Source of the DNA: Mojavia pulchra JT2-VF2
GTDB lineage: Bacteria; Cyanobacteriota; Cyanobacteriia; Cyanobacteriales; Nostocaceae
Direction: 5' to 3'
Length of the DNA: 35,476 bases
NCBI GenBank assembly: GCA_019359325.1
Contig: JAHHHN010000048.1
Location: forward strand, 1 to 35,476
Shown: positions 8,601 through 15,609 of the stretch, piece by piece
Layout: the number at the start of each line of letters is the position of its first letter
How positions within the stretch are numbered: the stretch's first letter is position 1
The notes under the pieces: generated by a model
The model's database searches: none
What the model saw: only the letters and a program-made list of their open reading frames with translations
What the model was told of the DNA's origin: nothing
Position numbers and translations under genes: made by a program

Positions 8601-9331
8601 GTCAACCAAATTTCTCCATGAGCTTTGCCAATTTGAAAAATTGGTCGTTGAAAATACTTTGAATAATTTTTCTCAGTAGTTAATTTATGAGAAATATAGG
8701 CAACAATATCTTCAATAGAGATTAGTGCCTTATTATTATGCTTGCCATCAAGACCACTTTCGATACCTTCACACAAAAGGTGTGTAAAAAGGCTATAAGA
8801 ACTATTATCTAATTCAATGCTTACTTGACTGGCTAAAGAAGAAGCTATAATTGCTATACCTTGAGGAATCTTATCTTTGTTTATTGCATTGTAGGCATCA
8901 TTTGTATTGTCGTCATCATTTGAACCTTTAATGCCAACAACAGCACCACTACGGCAAGCGTCAATTATTAATATTGCGCGGGTAACATTGGACATCTTCA
9001 ATTCATTGAGTATACTGTCAAATGGATGCCAATCAGATTCTTTTAAACCTAATTTTAGGCAGTATTCTCCATTACGTAAATCTCCATGTCCGGAAAAGTA
9101 AAAAATTAGTTGGTCGTGAGGATTCCAATTATCTATTCGTTCAGAGAAAGTAGTCATAAACTCTAGTCGATTGTGAATTTGTTTTGCTGGCATATCAGCT
9201 TCACAACATCCATATCTATCATCGACAAGAAGATAATATATTCTACCTACATCGCGGTTTCCTGCTTTTAGCTCTTCACCTGTAATAGCATTTACAACAA
9301 AAGGTTTTCTTTTATAATTAATTTGTGACAT
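5666..9331 (-). CDS. Caspase-like (C14) - NACHT - HEAT - DUF1257 fusion protein
   Basis: A 1221-aa multidomain protein. Residues ~1-245 are a caspase-like C14 peptidase with the catalytic dyad His82 (FYFSGHGD) and Cys126 (IIDACRSG). NACHT follows, with Walker A GDPGSGKST (~377-385) and Walker B AILMFDGLDE (~456-465); its winged-helix end is marked by FVHRTFLEYFCAWEF. Residues ~780-1070 are alpha-helical repeats of HEAT type with a recurring SGN(K/E)xAIxELA pattern. The last ~103 residues (1119-1221) resemble DUF1257/Ycf35: GHFSTLRTKI, LKAALSSLGI, ADVRG, CDLWGI and INQRYA. Caspase-NACHT proteins are predicted suicide effectors: ligand binding to the repeats would drive NTP-dependent oligomerization and protease activation. 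It lies 8 bp downstream of the EACC1-like gene, in one operon. It is AT-rich relative to its surroundings. Confidence 0.88.
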   Translation of the reverse strand: MSQINYKRKPFVVNAITGEELKAGNRDVGRIYYLLVDDRYGCCEADMPAKQIHNRLEFMTTFSERIDNWNPHDQLIFYFSGHGDLRNGEYCLKLGLKESDWHPFDSILNELKMSNVTRAILIIDACRSGAVVGIKGSNDDDNTNDAYNAINKDKIPQGIAIIASSLASQVSIELDNSSYSLFTHLLCEGIESGLDGKHNNKALISIEDIVAYISHKLTTEKNYSKYFQRPIFQIGKAHGEIWLTKNISGSVHKQPQQPSSTLSIPRNFCLHKYQQSIKETYGSLKLDSLDTSGYAYNELKLWRMFIPQNVREVHQFLPQIYELPKEEQKRLLESNQLDPLSQKDWEKYQQAYYRQFPRWVFEIWNDSQNSRYVVILGDPGSGKSTLLQYMALEWAESPSEDLSSLPIPLLIELRTYIRKSKENKCKDFLEFFDKANGIIHRFDQHQLHEYLTAGKAILMFDGLDEVFAPEERQDVINDIYSFTKEYPQVRVIVTSRVIGYKPQLLRDAGFRHFMLQDLEQYQIDDFIHRWHELTFNDEAEKIRKRERLKAAINTSSAIQQLAGNPLLLTMMAILNRNQELPKDRAELYNQASRVLLHQWDVERTLVDQRLDPLTIDYKDKQAILRHIAYHMQATEQGLTANLIVSNDLENILTDYLKRIEVVSPKAFAKLMTENLRVRNFILCFLGADYYAFVHRTFLEYFCAWEFVWQFEKERTISIEDLTTNVFGKHYNDDAWQEVLRLIAGMIQPKFVEQIILYLINIQDDKNEFFSLFLAAKIIYEVRNPADISDANNQVFEKLKELAKNDSVDNITRIQAISVIYNNWKNSSKVLSLCIDMAQSKVSPSVSKQAVKILAEIAQESSEALSSLKTISQSGNEIAIEELARIKNDDPETIKILQTFALAANPVAINELVRIGGDVPSTLPILKKILSLPIDEDLKYSVIGALIRHWKHDSDILPILKKLARSGNKAAIRGLAQTWTQKPEALSIIEQLARSGNKVAIEELAWNWHEHPSTLDILKEIAQSGNLIAAIELLLLGKIDIEIFDFLVAHIHDFNYKKFIDYDSYKKFIEYDIINDLENFLITYSYSLREFILNKTDDELITIQLNKLRMKKRGIELDQGHFSTLRTKIKNSELLKAALSSLGITVKTDADVRGSNQYRVRCDIVAVMKGRFDLGWSINSDGSYNLICDLWGIGKTYNQTELINSINQRYAAMAKGYKRFVK

Positions 9332-9339
9332 AAATATTT

Positions 9340-9723
9340 TTATTTTCTTATAATTCTTATGTCCATTCTCTCAGTTTTTGAATGAGGAAGTTTAACAATA
9401 TCAGACAAAATTCTGTCAATTTCTTGTTGCTGGATATTTTCAAAATCAAGTGTTTTATTACCCCAAGATATATGTAATGAGTATTGCTTCTGTTGAGAGT
9501 CCCAGTAAGAGAGTGCTGCAAATAAAGCTTGAATCCCTGATAGGGCTAAACCAGCAATTGTAAGACCAATTATCAAGCCACTTTCTTTTACTCCAGCTTG
9601 GGGAGCTTGTTTTTCACGGTTTACAGATAAGTCACAGTCTTGCTCAATAAGATACGCTAGATTTTCTAGGTCGTAAGAAACTTTATCAGTAACATTTCCT
9701 TCAAACCTAATATAAGCATCCAT
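9340..9723 (-). CDS. EACC1-like small membrane protein, partner of the caspase-NACHT
   Basis: A 127-aa protein: an acidic N-terminal part (YIRFEGNVTDK, then LENLAYLIEQDCDL), one central hydrophobic segment (~52-72, IIGLTIAGLALSGIQALFAAL), and a C-terminal beta-rich part (SLHISWGNKTLDFENI). This layout matches the effector-associated constant component (EACC1) that accompanies STAND/protease conflict systems in multicellular bacteria. It is first in the operon and ends 8 bp before the caspase-NACHT start. ATG at 9723 is preferred over TTG at 9726 because a GGAG Shine-Dalgarno sits about 8 nt before the ATG. It may tether or regulate the effector at the membrane (inference). The EACC1 assignment rests on layout and context. 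Confidence 0.6.
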   Translation of the reverse strand: MDAYIRFEGNVTDKVSYDLENLAYLIEQDCDLSVNREKQAPQAGVKESGLIIGLTIAGLALSGIQALFAALSYWDSQQKQYSLHISWGNKTLDFENIQQQEIDRILSDIVKLPHSKTERMDIRIIRK

Positions 9724-9753
9724 CAAAAACGCTCCTTTAATAAGTCAAGTAAA

Positions 9754-9793
9754 TATCAATAATTAAGTATTAGCTAGTTACAGTTTATTGATA
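9754..9793. promoter_or_regulatory. Inverted repeat upstream of the EACC1/caspase-NACHT operon
   Basis: TATCAATAA (9754-9762) and TTATTGATA (9785-9793) form a perfect 9-bp dyad about 30 bp upstream of the EACC1-like start codon, in an AT-rich promoter region. It is a candidate operator; nothing else is recognizable in 9724-9928. Confidence 0.35.
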
Positions 9794-9928
9794 AATATTA
9801 CACTAATTTACTACGGCTTGAGTTGTTCAGACCTTGATTTGCTTGGATACAGGCAGACTTACTAAAGCATGAATTTTTGTGGGATTTACAACCATAATTA
9901 TCATTAAATAAGTCCATTCTAGCCTTAC

Positions 9929-12799
9929 TCAAGTGCGAATTTCTCCATGTTGCCGAATATGCTCAACTAACCGCTTGGTTTCACCTCCAGCTAATTCTAG
10001 TTCTCTGAGATTCCCCACCAAAATAAACAATTCCTTTGCCCTACTAACGGCTGTATTCAGTAAATTAGGTTTGCGGTTAAGGAACCAAAAACTATGCTCT
10101 TGGTGACACTGGTAAGCAGAAAAGATAATAGCTGCTTTCTCCCCACCTTGAAAATTATGAACCGTACCAATATCATCCCAACAAAAGTTTCGCCAACGGT
10201 TAGAGAGCCAATACTTGAGCGCGTTAGCTTGCTGCAAAAACGGCGACATTACCCCAATTGTCTTTGAGTTATCCTCCGCGCTAATAGAGTAACCTTGCTT
10301 GAGCAAGGATGTAATTACAGCTTCTACAGCGTTGATTTCTTCTGGATTAGTGTTATGGGTGTGGCTTCCCTCAACATGGTAAGCCAGGAGATGCGGTTCT
10401 GTTGCCGTCCGGTGATCATCGGAAAGGATTTGCAGACCACCGGGATAATTGGGGCTGCAAAACTGAATAATATCCGGCGTGCAGCGATAATGATTTCTCA
10501 GAATAATACCATTGCCATTGTCCCCTTCAGTACCACTAGCACCAGCAGCACGATGATAAGCGGTAGCCGTGTATTTGGCAGTGGGGGCATAGCAATAGTA
10601 ATCTTCATTCCTCATGCCCCGATCCAGAAAGGCAGTTTTGAAATATTGCTTGATGGTATCATCGCTCATGTTAACGATAGGCTCAATTTGTTGGGGGTCG
10701 CCTGCTACTACTGCCCTTTGCGATCGCACTAGCAAAGGAAATAATTGATGTATGAGAGTTGTCCCCGCTTCATCCACCAATGCCAGCTTTATAATATTAG
10801 GCTGAAGAATGGGCAACATATTCCGCATTGATTGAAGGGTGGAGGTAATGACAGGGAAAATCAAGCTCAAGTCACGGTAGATGGCATCACTATCAGTTGA
10901 CAGTTTTAGTAATGCCTCTCCATCCCCGGTTAATACACTGCCGTAAGTTTCTAATGCCCTCATAACGCTATGCTTGCGTCGGAGGACTTCTTGCAACAGA
11001 AACGCCCAGGCTCGTTGAAATAGTTCTAGCTGCAAAAGGTGATAGTCACGGTAAAAACGACTGTAAAAATCGGCTTGGGGGTAACTATCAAGTTGTCCTT
11101 GGATTTGTTGCTTTTGAGCTTGCTTTAACTCTAGTTCCTTAGTTAAAACCGCTATTTGGTTTTGAATTTCAGTTACTTCCAGGTTTAGATTGCACCATTG
11201 CCGTGAGAAACCGATTTTTTGGTTAACAGAGGTGATTGCTGTAGTTAAACTAGAGGGGTCAATGGGTATCTGAAAGGGATGCGCTGTAGCTAAAGTGTTT
11301 AAAACAGCCGCGTTTATCCGATTCGCCAAACGCTGAAAAATTCGCTTGTCGGTAGTAGCATTAAGCCAGTCCAAGGCGCGTTTCGTCATAGAGTCGGAAT
11401 CTTTTGGCAGTTCGCGTTCTGCTTGGAATAACGCCTGTTGTATCTGTTCGTAAGCATCAATGGGAAAATTTTCGTAAGCAGCCAAACTTGATAGCTGTTC
11501 AGTTAGGGCTTCTAAGGAAGCAGACTTAGCTGCAATATCGTTATTGAGTGATTCGATTTCTCCATAAAGTTGCGATCGCCGTTCGACATCAATGACTTTT
11601 TGAGCAGTATTCAAGCGGTCTTGCTCTTGGAGTTGCTGAATTTCACTTTCAGCTTGCAACAATTCAAGTTTGGCTTGTTGCCAATAATCTAGGTTAAATT
11701 CAGTATTACGCAGCCAATCTTGGGTTGATTGCAGTTTGGGTAGGGTTTCCTTATGGATATTAATTTGGTTCCCGCCTGGAAGGTAAAACTGTTGAACAGG
11801 AGAATCTATAGCCAGTCGTTGTTGGAATTTTTTAACGGTGCTGTTATTAGTGCCGACAAAGAATATTAAATTATTTACATCATCAAGACCGTGAACAAGC
11901 CGTAACGCTCGATTTACTACTTGCTGGGCTATAAGGTGCAGAAACACTTCTGTTTTTCCAGTCCCCGGAGGCCCACAAACAGCAGTTAGTAAGTTCTCTT
12001 GGGTATGTTTGAGGACGGACGCTTGAAATTCATCAGGTGCATGGTCAGGGAAAGCCCCCCAGAATATCACCTCATCTCTGGGTGATTGTGGCTGACCCCA
12101 AAGGTACTGCATCGCTGGGTGAGTTTCAGTTAGCCATTCGCTATTACAGTCAGGTTGTTGAAGTTCCTTGAGTATTTCCTGTAAGTCAAGCTTAAGTAAG
12201 GCGTTATAGGGTGTAAAGTCGCAGCGTAGCAAATAAGGTTGTCGAGAGGTTTTGTACTTTCCTTCGGGTAAATCTACCAGTTCAAGAAAGTCTCGAAGCG
12301 TTGGGAATCTTCCTTTAAATGTGTCTTCTAAAAATTTCAAAATTCCTGACGCAACAATCAGTGATTCAGTTTGCTCCTCCTCTAGTCCGTACAGCCGCAT
12401 CAAATTAACAACCACTGGCTGAAACTCGTAGTCAGTCAAGTCCCAGCCAGTTTTGCGGTAATTACCTTTGAATATGGGTGAAATATCAATTGTGAACAGA
12501 GGTAGGTATTTCAGCTTTTGGTCTTTGCCCTTGCCGTTGATTATATAGATTTGTGGGAAAGCAACAGCCATCTGAACATCATTTTTGTTACCTCTTTTGG
12601 CTGCTTGCTGCCGTTGCTGGAATTGTGTAAATACTTCGCTATCTAACAGTAGCTTGTTGCCAACAAGCTGCACTCCCTTATCTACTACTTTTGAATAGAT
12701 ATCTGAAGAACGCTCGACCTCAGCTTGAGTCAGTTCTTCTAACCTGATATAGCCTAACCAAGCTTGTACTATCTGGATAAGTTTTTCTGACTCTAGCAT
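9929..12799 (-). CDS. Superfamily 1 (UPF1/DNA2-like) helicase
   Basis: A 956-aa SF1B-type helicase/AAA ATPase. The N-terminal ~260 residues are unique. Motif I is CGPPGTGKT (~275-283). A long alpha-helical, probably coiled-coil insert (~370-600, rich in Gln/Leu/Glu) follows. Motif II is LALVDEAGT (~690) and motif III is VAGDPQQIEP. The second RecA domain carries RNHYRCTPDI, GVMSPFLQQANAL, GTVHNFQGGEKAAI (motif V) and NTAVSRAKELF (motif VI). Proteins of this build occur in DNA repair, RNA decay and phage defence; the setting beside NACHT genes favours defence, but a plasmid maintenance role is possible. I chose ATG at 12799 over GTG at 12805; neither has a clear Shine-Dalgarno. It is monocistronic, between parB and the EACC1 operon. 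Confidence 0.82.
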   Translation of the reverse strand: MLESEKLIQIVQAWLGYIRLEELTQAEVERSSDIYSKVVDKGVQLVGNKLLLDSEVFTQFQQRQQAAKRGNKNDVQMAVAFPQIYIINGKGKDQKLKYLPLFTIDISPIFKGNYRKTGWDLTDYEFQPVVVNLMRLYGLEEEQTESLIVASGILKFLEDTFKGRFPTLRDFLELVDLPEGKYKTSRQPYLLRCDFTPYNALLKLDLQEILKELQQPDCNSEWLTETHPAMQYLWGQPQSPRDEVIFWGAFPDHAPDEFQASVLKHTQENLLTAVCGPPGTGKTEVFLHLIAQQVVNRALRLVHGLDDVNNLIFFVGTNNSTVKKFQQRLAIDSPVQQFYLPGGNQINIHKETLPKLQSTQDWLRNTEFNLDYWQQAKLELLQAESEIQQLQEQDRLNTAQKVIDVERRSQLYGEIESLNNDIAAKSASLEALTEQLSSLAAYENFPIDAYEQIQQALFQAERELPKDSDSMTKRALDWLNATTDKRIFQRLANRINAAVLNTLATAHPFQIPIDPSSLTTAITSVNQKIGFSRQWCNLNLEVTEIQNQIAVLTKELELKQAQKQQIQGQLDSYPQADFYSRFYRDYHLLQLELFQRAWAFLLQEVLRRKHSVMRALETYGSVLTGDGEALLKLSTDSDAIYRDLSLIFPVITSTLQSMRNMLPILQPNIIKLALVDEAGTTLIHQLFPLLVRSQRAVVAGDPQQIEPIVNMSDDTIKQYFKTAFLDRGMRNEDYYCYAPTAKYTATAYHRAAGASGTEGDNGNGIILRNHYRCTPDIIQFCSPNYPGGLQILSDDHRTATEPHLLAYHVEGSHTHNTNPEEINAVEAVITSLLKQGYSISAEDNSKTIGVMSPFLQQANALKYWLSNRWRNFCWDDIGTVHNFQGGEKAAIIFSAYQCHQEHSFWFLNRKPNLLNTAVSRAKELFILVGNLRELELAGGETKRLVEHIRQHGEIRT

Positions 12800-12890
12800 G
12801 GTCACTTAAACATGAATCTTAGGCACTAAAGCTTAGTATAAAAAATATTTGAGCCTTTTGCTTTCTACGTCCTGGTTTTGGTATGTCAGG

Positions 12891-14000
12891 TTACTCAACA
12901 TTTGTCAGCGTCTCCAATTGAGCAAGTAGTTTCTCTATCTGTTTGCGCTTCTTAGGATCTGACCAAATACGGGACTTTCTTAGTTTAGTAGTCGCAGCAG
13001 TAAAGCGCTCTTTGTAATCGTTAGACTCGGTGTTAGAGGTAGATGCTGCGGCTTTCTTCTCACTAATGCGCTGTCTGATTTCGCTTAAAGACCAGTTTTG
13101 AGCAATAGCTTGTTCTAAAAACTCAACACGCTCATCTAATTTCTGAATCTGGGCGATCGCTCTAGCTTTGGTGTACTCAAGTGAGCCTTCCCTTAGCGCA
13201 TCAAGGATATCTTCTGGGAGGTTTAACAAGGGCAGGCGGTTCTTAACGAAAGATTCCCAGGTCATTAACCCTAAGCCATAAAACACCTCTTCAACGATTT
13301 TGAGGTCTTGGTTTACAGCAGGCTCATGATTAAGGACTGAATCATCCGTTTCGATTTCGCCCATAACGTTATGGGTAGATAAGTCAATATCGCCTTTATC
13401 GTCGCTGATAGCGTTATTGGTAGAATCATTTTCAACTCCGCCCATAACGTTATGGGTAGGTTCATCACCTTCGCTAACAACAGCGCCCATAACGTTATGG
13501 GTAACTGTAGATGCTTTGTTTTGTAGTCGTTGTAGACGATACAGGAATGGGGGTATCTCCTCAACACTTCGACCTAGTTTGAGAGACAGCAGTTGCAGGA
13601 TACCTTCAGTTTCTTCAACTGGATTCAGGTCTTCTCGAAGTAAGTTTTCTATCAGTGCAAGTTGAAACGCTTGGTCATCAGATAGCTCACGCACAACCAC
13701 AGGTGCAGCTTCAAGTTTGGCTTCAATTCCTGACCTGTAGCGTCGTTCTCCTGCTACTACTTCGTATTTTCCTCCGCCAATTGGACGCACCAACAGAGGT
13801 TGCAGGATGCCATGCTGCTTTATCGACTCGGTTAACTGCTTTAATGCTTCTGGGTCAAAATAACGGCGCGGTTGATTCGGCGGCAGAACAATCTGGTCTA
13901 AGGGCATGGATTGAGCAGAACCAGCATTCAATGCGCCTGTAGTGTCCCAAGGTACATCAATTTTGCTTTTAAGAGGTTGGCTTGCTTTAGTGCGTCTCAT
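12891..14000 (-). CDS. parB: Plasmid partition protein ParB with an internal repeat insert
   Basis: A 369-aa ParB/Spo0J-family DNA-binding CTPase for plasmid segregation. The ParB/Srx domain shows LPPNQPRRYFD (~39-49), the nucleotide-binding motif GERRYRS (~84-90) and ENLLREDLNPVEE (~118-130). The central helical DNA-binding region continues with WESFVKNRLPLLNLPEDIL and EYTKARAIAQI; the C-terminus is Lys-rich. Between the two halves is a linker (~165-232) with repeated THNVMG motifs at residues 167-172, 182-187 and 209-214, and a decayed TNNAIS at 194-199. These are encoded by a perfect DNA palindrome (separate entry). Its start overlaps the parA stop by 4 bp, so the two are translationally coupled. 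Confidence 0.92.
   Translation of the reverse strand: MRRTKASQPLKSKIDVPWDTTGALNAGSAQSMPLDQIVLPPNQPRRYFDPEALKQLTESIKQHGILQPLLVRPIGGGKYEVVAGERRYRSGIEAKLEAAPVVVRELSDDQAFQLALIENLLREDLNPVEETEGILQLLSLKLGRSVEEIPPFLYRLQRLQNKASTVTHNVMGAVVSEGDEPTHNVMGGVENDSTNNAISDDKGDIDLSTHNVMGEIETDDSVLNHEPAVNQDLKIVEEVFYGLGLMTWESFVKNRLPLLNLPEDILDALREGSLEYTKARAIAQIQKLDERVEFLEQAIAQNWSLSEIRQRISEKKAAASTSNTESNDYKERFTAATTKLRKSRIWSDPKKRKQIEKLLAQLETLTNVE
13360..13501. repeat. Array of perfect 16-bp palindromes within parB
   Basis: CCCATAACGTTATGGG occurs at 13360-13375, 13441-13456 and 13486-13501. A decayed copy (12 of 16 matching) lies at 13405-13420. The start-to-start spacings are 45, 36 and 45 bp, all multiples of nine, and the coding frame is kept. 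Flanks are also shared (ACC...GGGCG on the coding strand). They are candidate ParB-binding (parS-like) or autoregulatory sites embedded in the parB gene. Confidence 0.9.
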
Positions 14001-14752
14001 TTTAAGGATTCTATGCTAAGGGCTATTTTTTTTAAGATGGCAACAGATGGGTGTTTAGGATCATAAACGGCAAGTGGCATTCGTTCCTCTGAAGCATCAA
14101 CAAAAGCAGTAGAGCGAGGAATCGGGGCAAAGACAGTTCCAGCGCTTGCTAGTTGTTCGGTGATGGCTGCTAAAGTACGGGTGTCTTGGGAGTTACGGGC
14201 ATCGTATTTTGTCGGCACAAACCCAGCTATTTGTAGTTTGCGGTTGGGTTTATTGCGAACTGTAGCAACCGTTTTTAGTAATTCGCCTGTTCCCTCAAAG
14301 GCTTTGAAATGGGTTTCTAGGGGTACGAGAACATGAGTGGCAGCTACGAGGGAGATGTAAGAGAGTAAACCTAAGCTGGGAGGGCAATCTATAAGGATGA
14401 AATCGTAATTCTCCTGGATTGGTTCGATGGCTTCTCTGAGGCGAAAATCCCGCATGGAAGCATTAACCAATTGCATTTCTGCCGTACTCAAAGAGATGTT
14501 AGCCGGGGCTAAATCCATGCCATGAATGCCTTCATGTATTGGCAGGGGTAGTTCATCCACAATGGCGTTATAGACAGTTTGCCCTAATTCCCTTGGAACC
14601 TTGCCCATGAAAATGGTTAAGCTGGCTTGGGGGTCGATGTCGATGAGCAGAACACGATGGGCCAATTGCGCTAGGTGGTAGCCCAAGTTTTGGGTAAGGG
14701 TGGTTTTGGCAACACCTCCCGCCTGATTAAAAACTGCGATGATTTGGCTCAT
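13997..14752 (-). CDS. parA: Plasmid partition ATPase ParA
   Basis: A 251-aa ParA/Soj-family ATPase that positions plasmid copies with ParB. It shows a deviant Walker A near the N-terminus (NQAGGVAKTT, residues 9-18), the Walker A' region LLIDIDPQAS, Walker B FILIDCPPSLG and the late motif KPNRKLQIAGFVPTKYD. The signature lysine that normally opens the KGGxGKT motif is replaced (AGGVAKT), a variant I associate with cyanobacterial plasmid ParA proteins. It has no N-terminal HTH, so ParB or another protein probably regulates the operon. It is first in the parA-parB operon, with an ATGA overlap. Confidence 0.92.
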   Translation of the reverse strand: MSQIIAVFNQAGGVAKTTLTQNLGYHLAQLAHRVLLIDIDPQASLTIFMGKVPRELGQTVYNAIVDELPLPIHEGIHGMDLAPANISLSTAEMQLVNASMRDFRLREAIEPIQENYDFILIDCPPSLGLLSYISLVAATHVLVPLETHFKAFEGTGELLKTVATVRNKPNRKLQIAGFVPTKYDARNSQDTRTLAAITEQLASAGTVFAPIPRSTAFVDASEERMPLAVYDPKHPSVAILKKIALSIESLK

Positions 14753-14772
14753 AAGTGAGTTGGTTTAGCTGC

Positions 14773-14796
14773 ACCGTTACAACTAAAGATAACGGT
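14773..14796. promoter_or_regulatory. Candidate parA operator dyad
   Basis: ACCGTTA (14773-14779) and TAACGGT (14790-14796) form a perfect 7-bp dyad with a 10-bp centre, about 20 bp upstream of the parA start codon. TAACG is also the core of the palindrome inside parB, so the same protein could read both (inference). Confidence 0.4.
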
Positions 14797-15004
14797 AAGT
14801 AGCCAAGAAACAATGTTTATTTTTGTTTTGGGTAAAGTTAGGTAGAGCAAACACTTCATTTATATGTATCTGAAAAACTTACTAACTAAACTTTTATCAC
14901 CAGATTGCACAGTCACGTAAAGTTGGTGGAAGCAATACACCTACATCTGGGTAATTTAAGAAGAAATAGCTTAATAATTATGTAAATTAATAAGAATAAC
15001 AGAT

Positions 15005-15151
15005 ATGGACGAAGAAAGAAGAATAAAAGAAAGGCAAGAGCTTAAGCGTCAGTTCAATGCTAGAGACTTTGAATTTATCGACAGATTCTTCATCCCCAAT
15101 ATAAGTATTGAGGAATTTTTTAAGCGTGTTGCTGCTAGTTTAATACTCTAA
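15005..15151 (+). CDS. Small 48-aa hypothetical protein
   Basis: A short frame from ATG 15005 to TAA 15151. Its product is highly charged at the start (MDEERRIKERQELKRQF) and ends in a hydrophobic helix (IEEFFKRVAASLIL). I do not recognize it. It lies in the roughly 860-bp gap between parA (divergent) and the lectin-tip gene, just before the TATACGGAAA repeat cluster. No clear Shine-Dalgarno is visible and composition is AT-rich. It may be a small regulator or chance. Confidence 0.35.
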   Translation: MDEERRIKERQELKRQFNARDFEFIDRFFIPNISIEEFFKRVAASLIL

Positions 15152-15160
15152 ATAAGGAAG

Positions 15161-15337
15161 TTATAAGGAAAAATTCTATATAATCCTCCCGTGAAGGGTG
15201 GTTATACGGAAAAATTCGGTAGAATACCCAAACAAGGGGGTAAAAAAGAAGTTTTCCGTATATTCAGACAAGAGTTCGTTGTAATGCTTAATACATTAGG
15301 GTTGAGAAAAAGATTATACAGAAAGTTTCCGTATAAT
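15161..15337. repeat. TATACGGAAA repeat cluster upstream of parA (candidate centromere)
   Basis: Two 20-bp direct repeats lie at 15161-15180 and 15202-15221 (17 of 20 identical, TTATA(A/C)GGAAAAATTC core). Two inverted copies of the core, TTTCCGTATA, lie at 15253-15262 and 15326-15335. The last is half of a dyad at 15313-15337 (ATTATACAGAAA-G-TTTCCGTATAAT, one mismatch). A cluster of direct and inverted sites close to a parAB operon is what a partition site or operator region looks like. Confidence 0.55.
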
Positions 15338-15394
15338 AAATAGTTGTTCTGCCAAAGCAGTATAAAAATTGACATTATATGCTAAAATCTGCGA

Positions 15395-15575
15395 AGCGTC
15401 GTCACAACAACACTTCGTTGGAACCGACACCTCGTTAATCGCCCGAGGGCGAGTAGCCAAAGGTGCGGTTCAACTCCGCCGTTATGCCGCTAGTCCTTGA
15501 TGAGGACGGTGGCTATAAAGTTACTGGTTAGGAACCAGAAATAAGCTGTAGTTAAAGCTTCAGGGGTTGCAAATC
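15395..15575 (+). ncRNA. Structured RNA stretch, possible group II intron domain I remnant
   Basis: A GC-richer stretch with clear local helices in AT-rich surroundings: CGCCCGAGGGCG at ~15440, GCGG-TTCAACT-CCGC at ~15467, GTCCT-TGATG-AGGAC inside GCCGCTAG...GGTGGC at ~15488-15513, and CTGGTTAGGAACCAG at ~15524-15538. The order and wording (GAGTAGCCAAAGGTGCGG, then GCTAGTCCTTGATGAGGA) recall domain I of cyanobacterial group II introns as I remember them, but no GUGYG 5' end or reverse transcriptase follows. The T-arm-like loop alone does not make a tRNA. It ends shortly before the lectin-tip gene, so it forms part of that gene's leader. Confidence 0.4.
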
Positions 15576-15609
15576 CAAAAACTGTAAACAGACTTATCTG
15601 GAGTGTCAC

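Noticed and set aside
10295-10732. 145-aa rightward frame opposite the helicase
   Set aside because: It is antisense to the conserved helicase motifs and has no family features.
15364-15384. Sigma-70-type promoter starting at TTGACA near 15370
   Set aside because: The only -10-like sequence (TAAAAT) is about 8 bp away, far too close for a working spacer.
15460-15490. tRNA gene suggested by a T-arm-like GCGG-TTCAACT-CCGC
   Set aside because: No acceptor stem, D-arm or anticodon arm can be placed at the right distances. It is one hairpin of a larger structured stretch.
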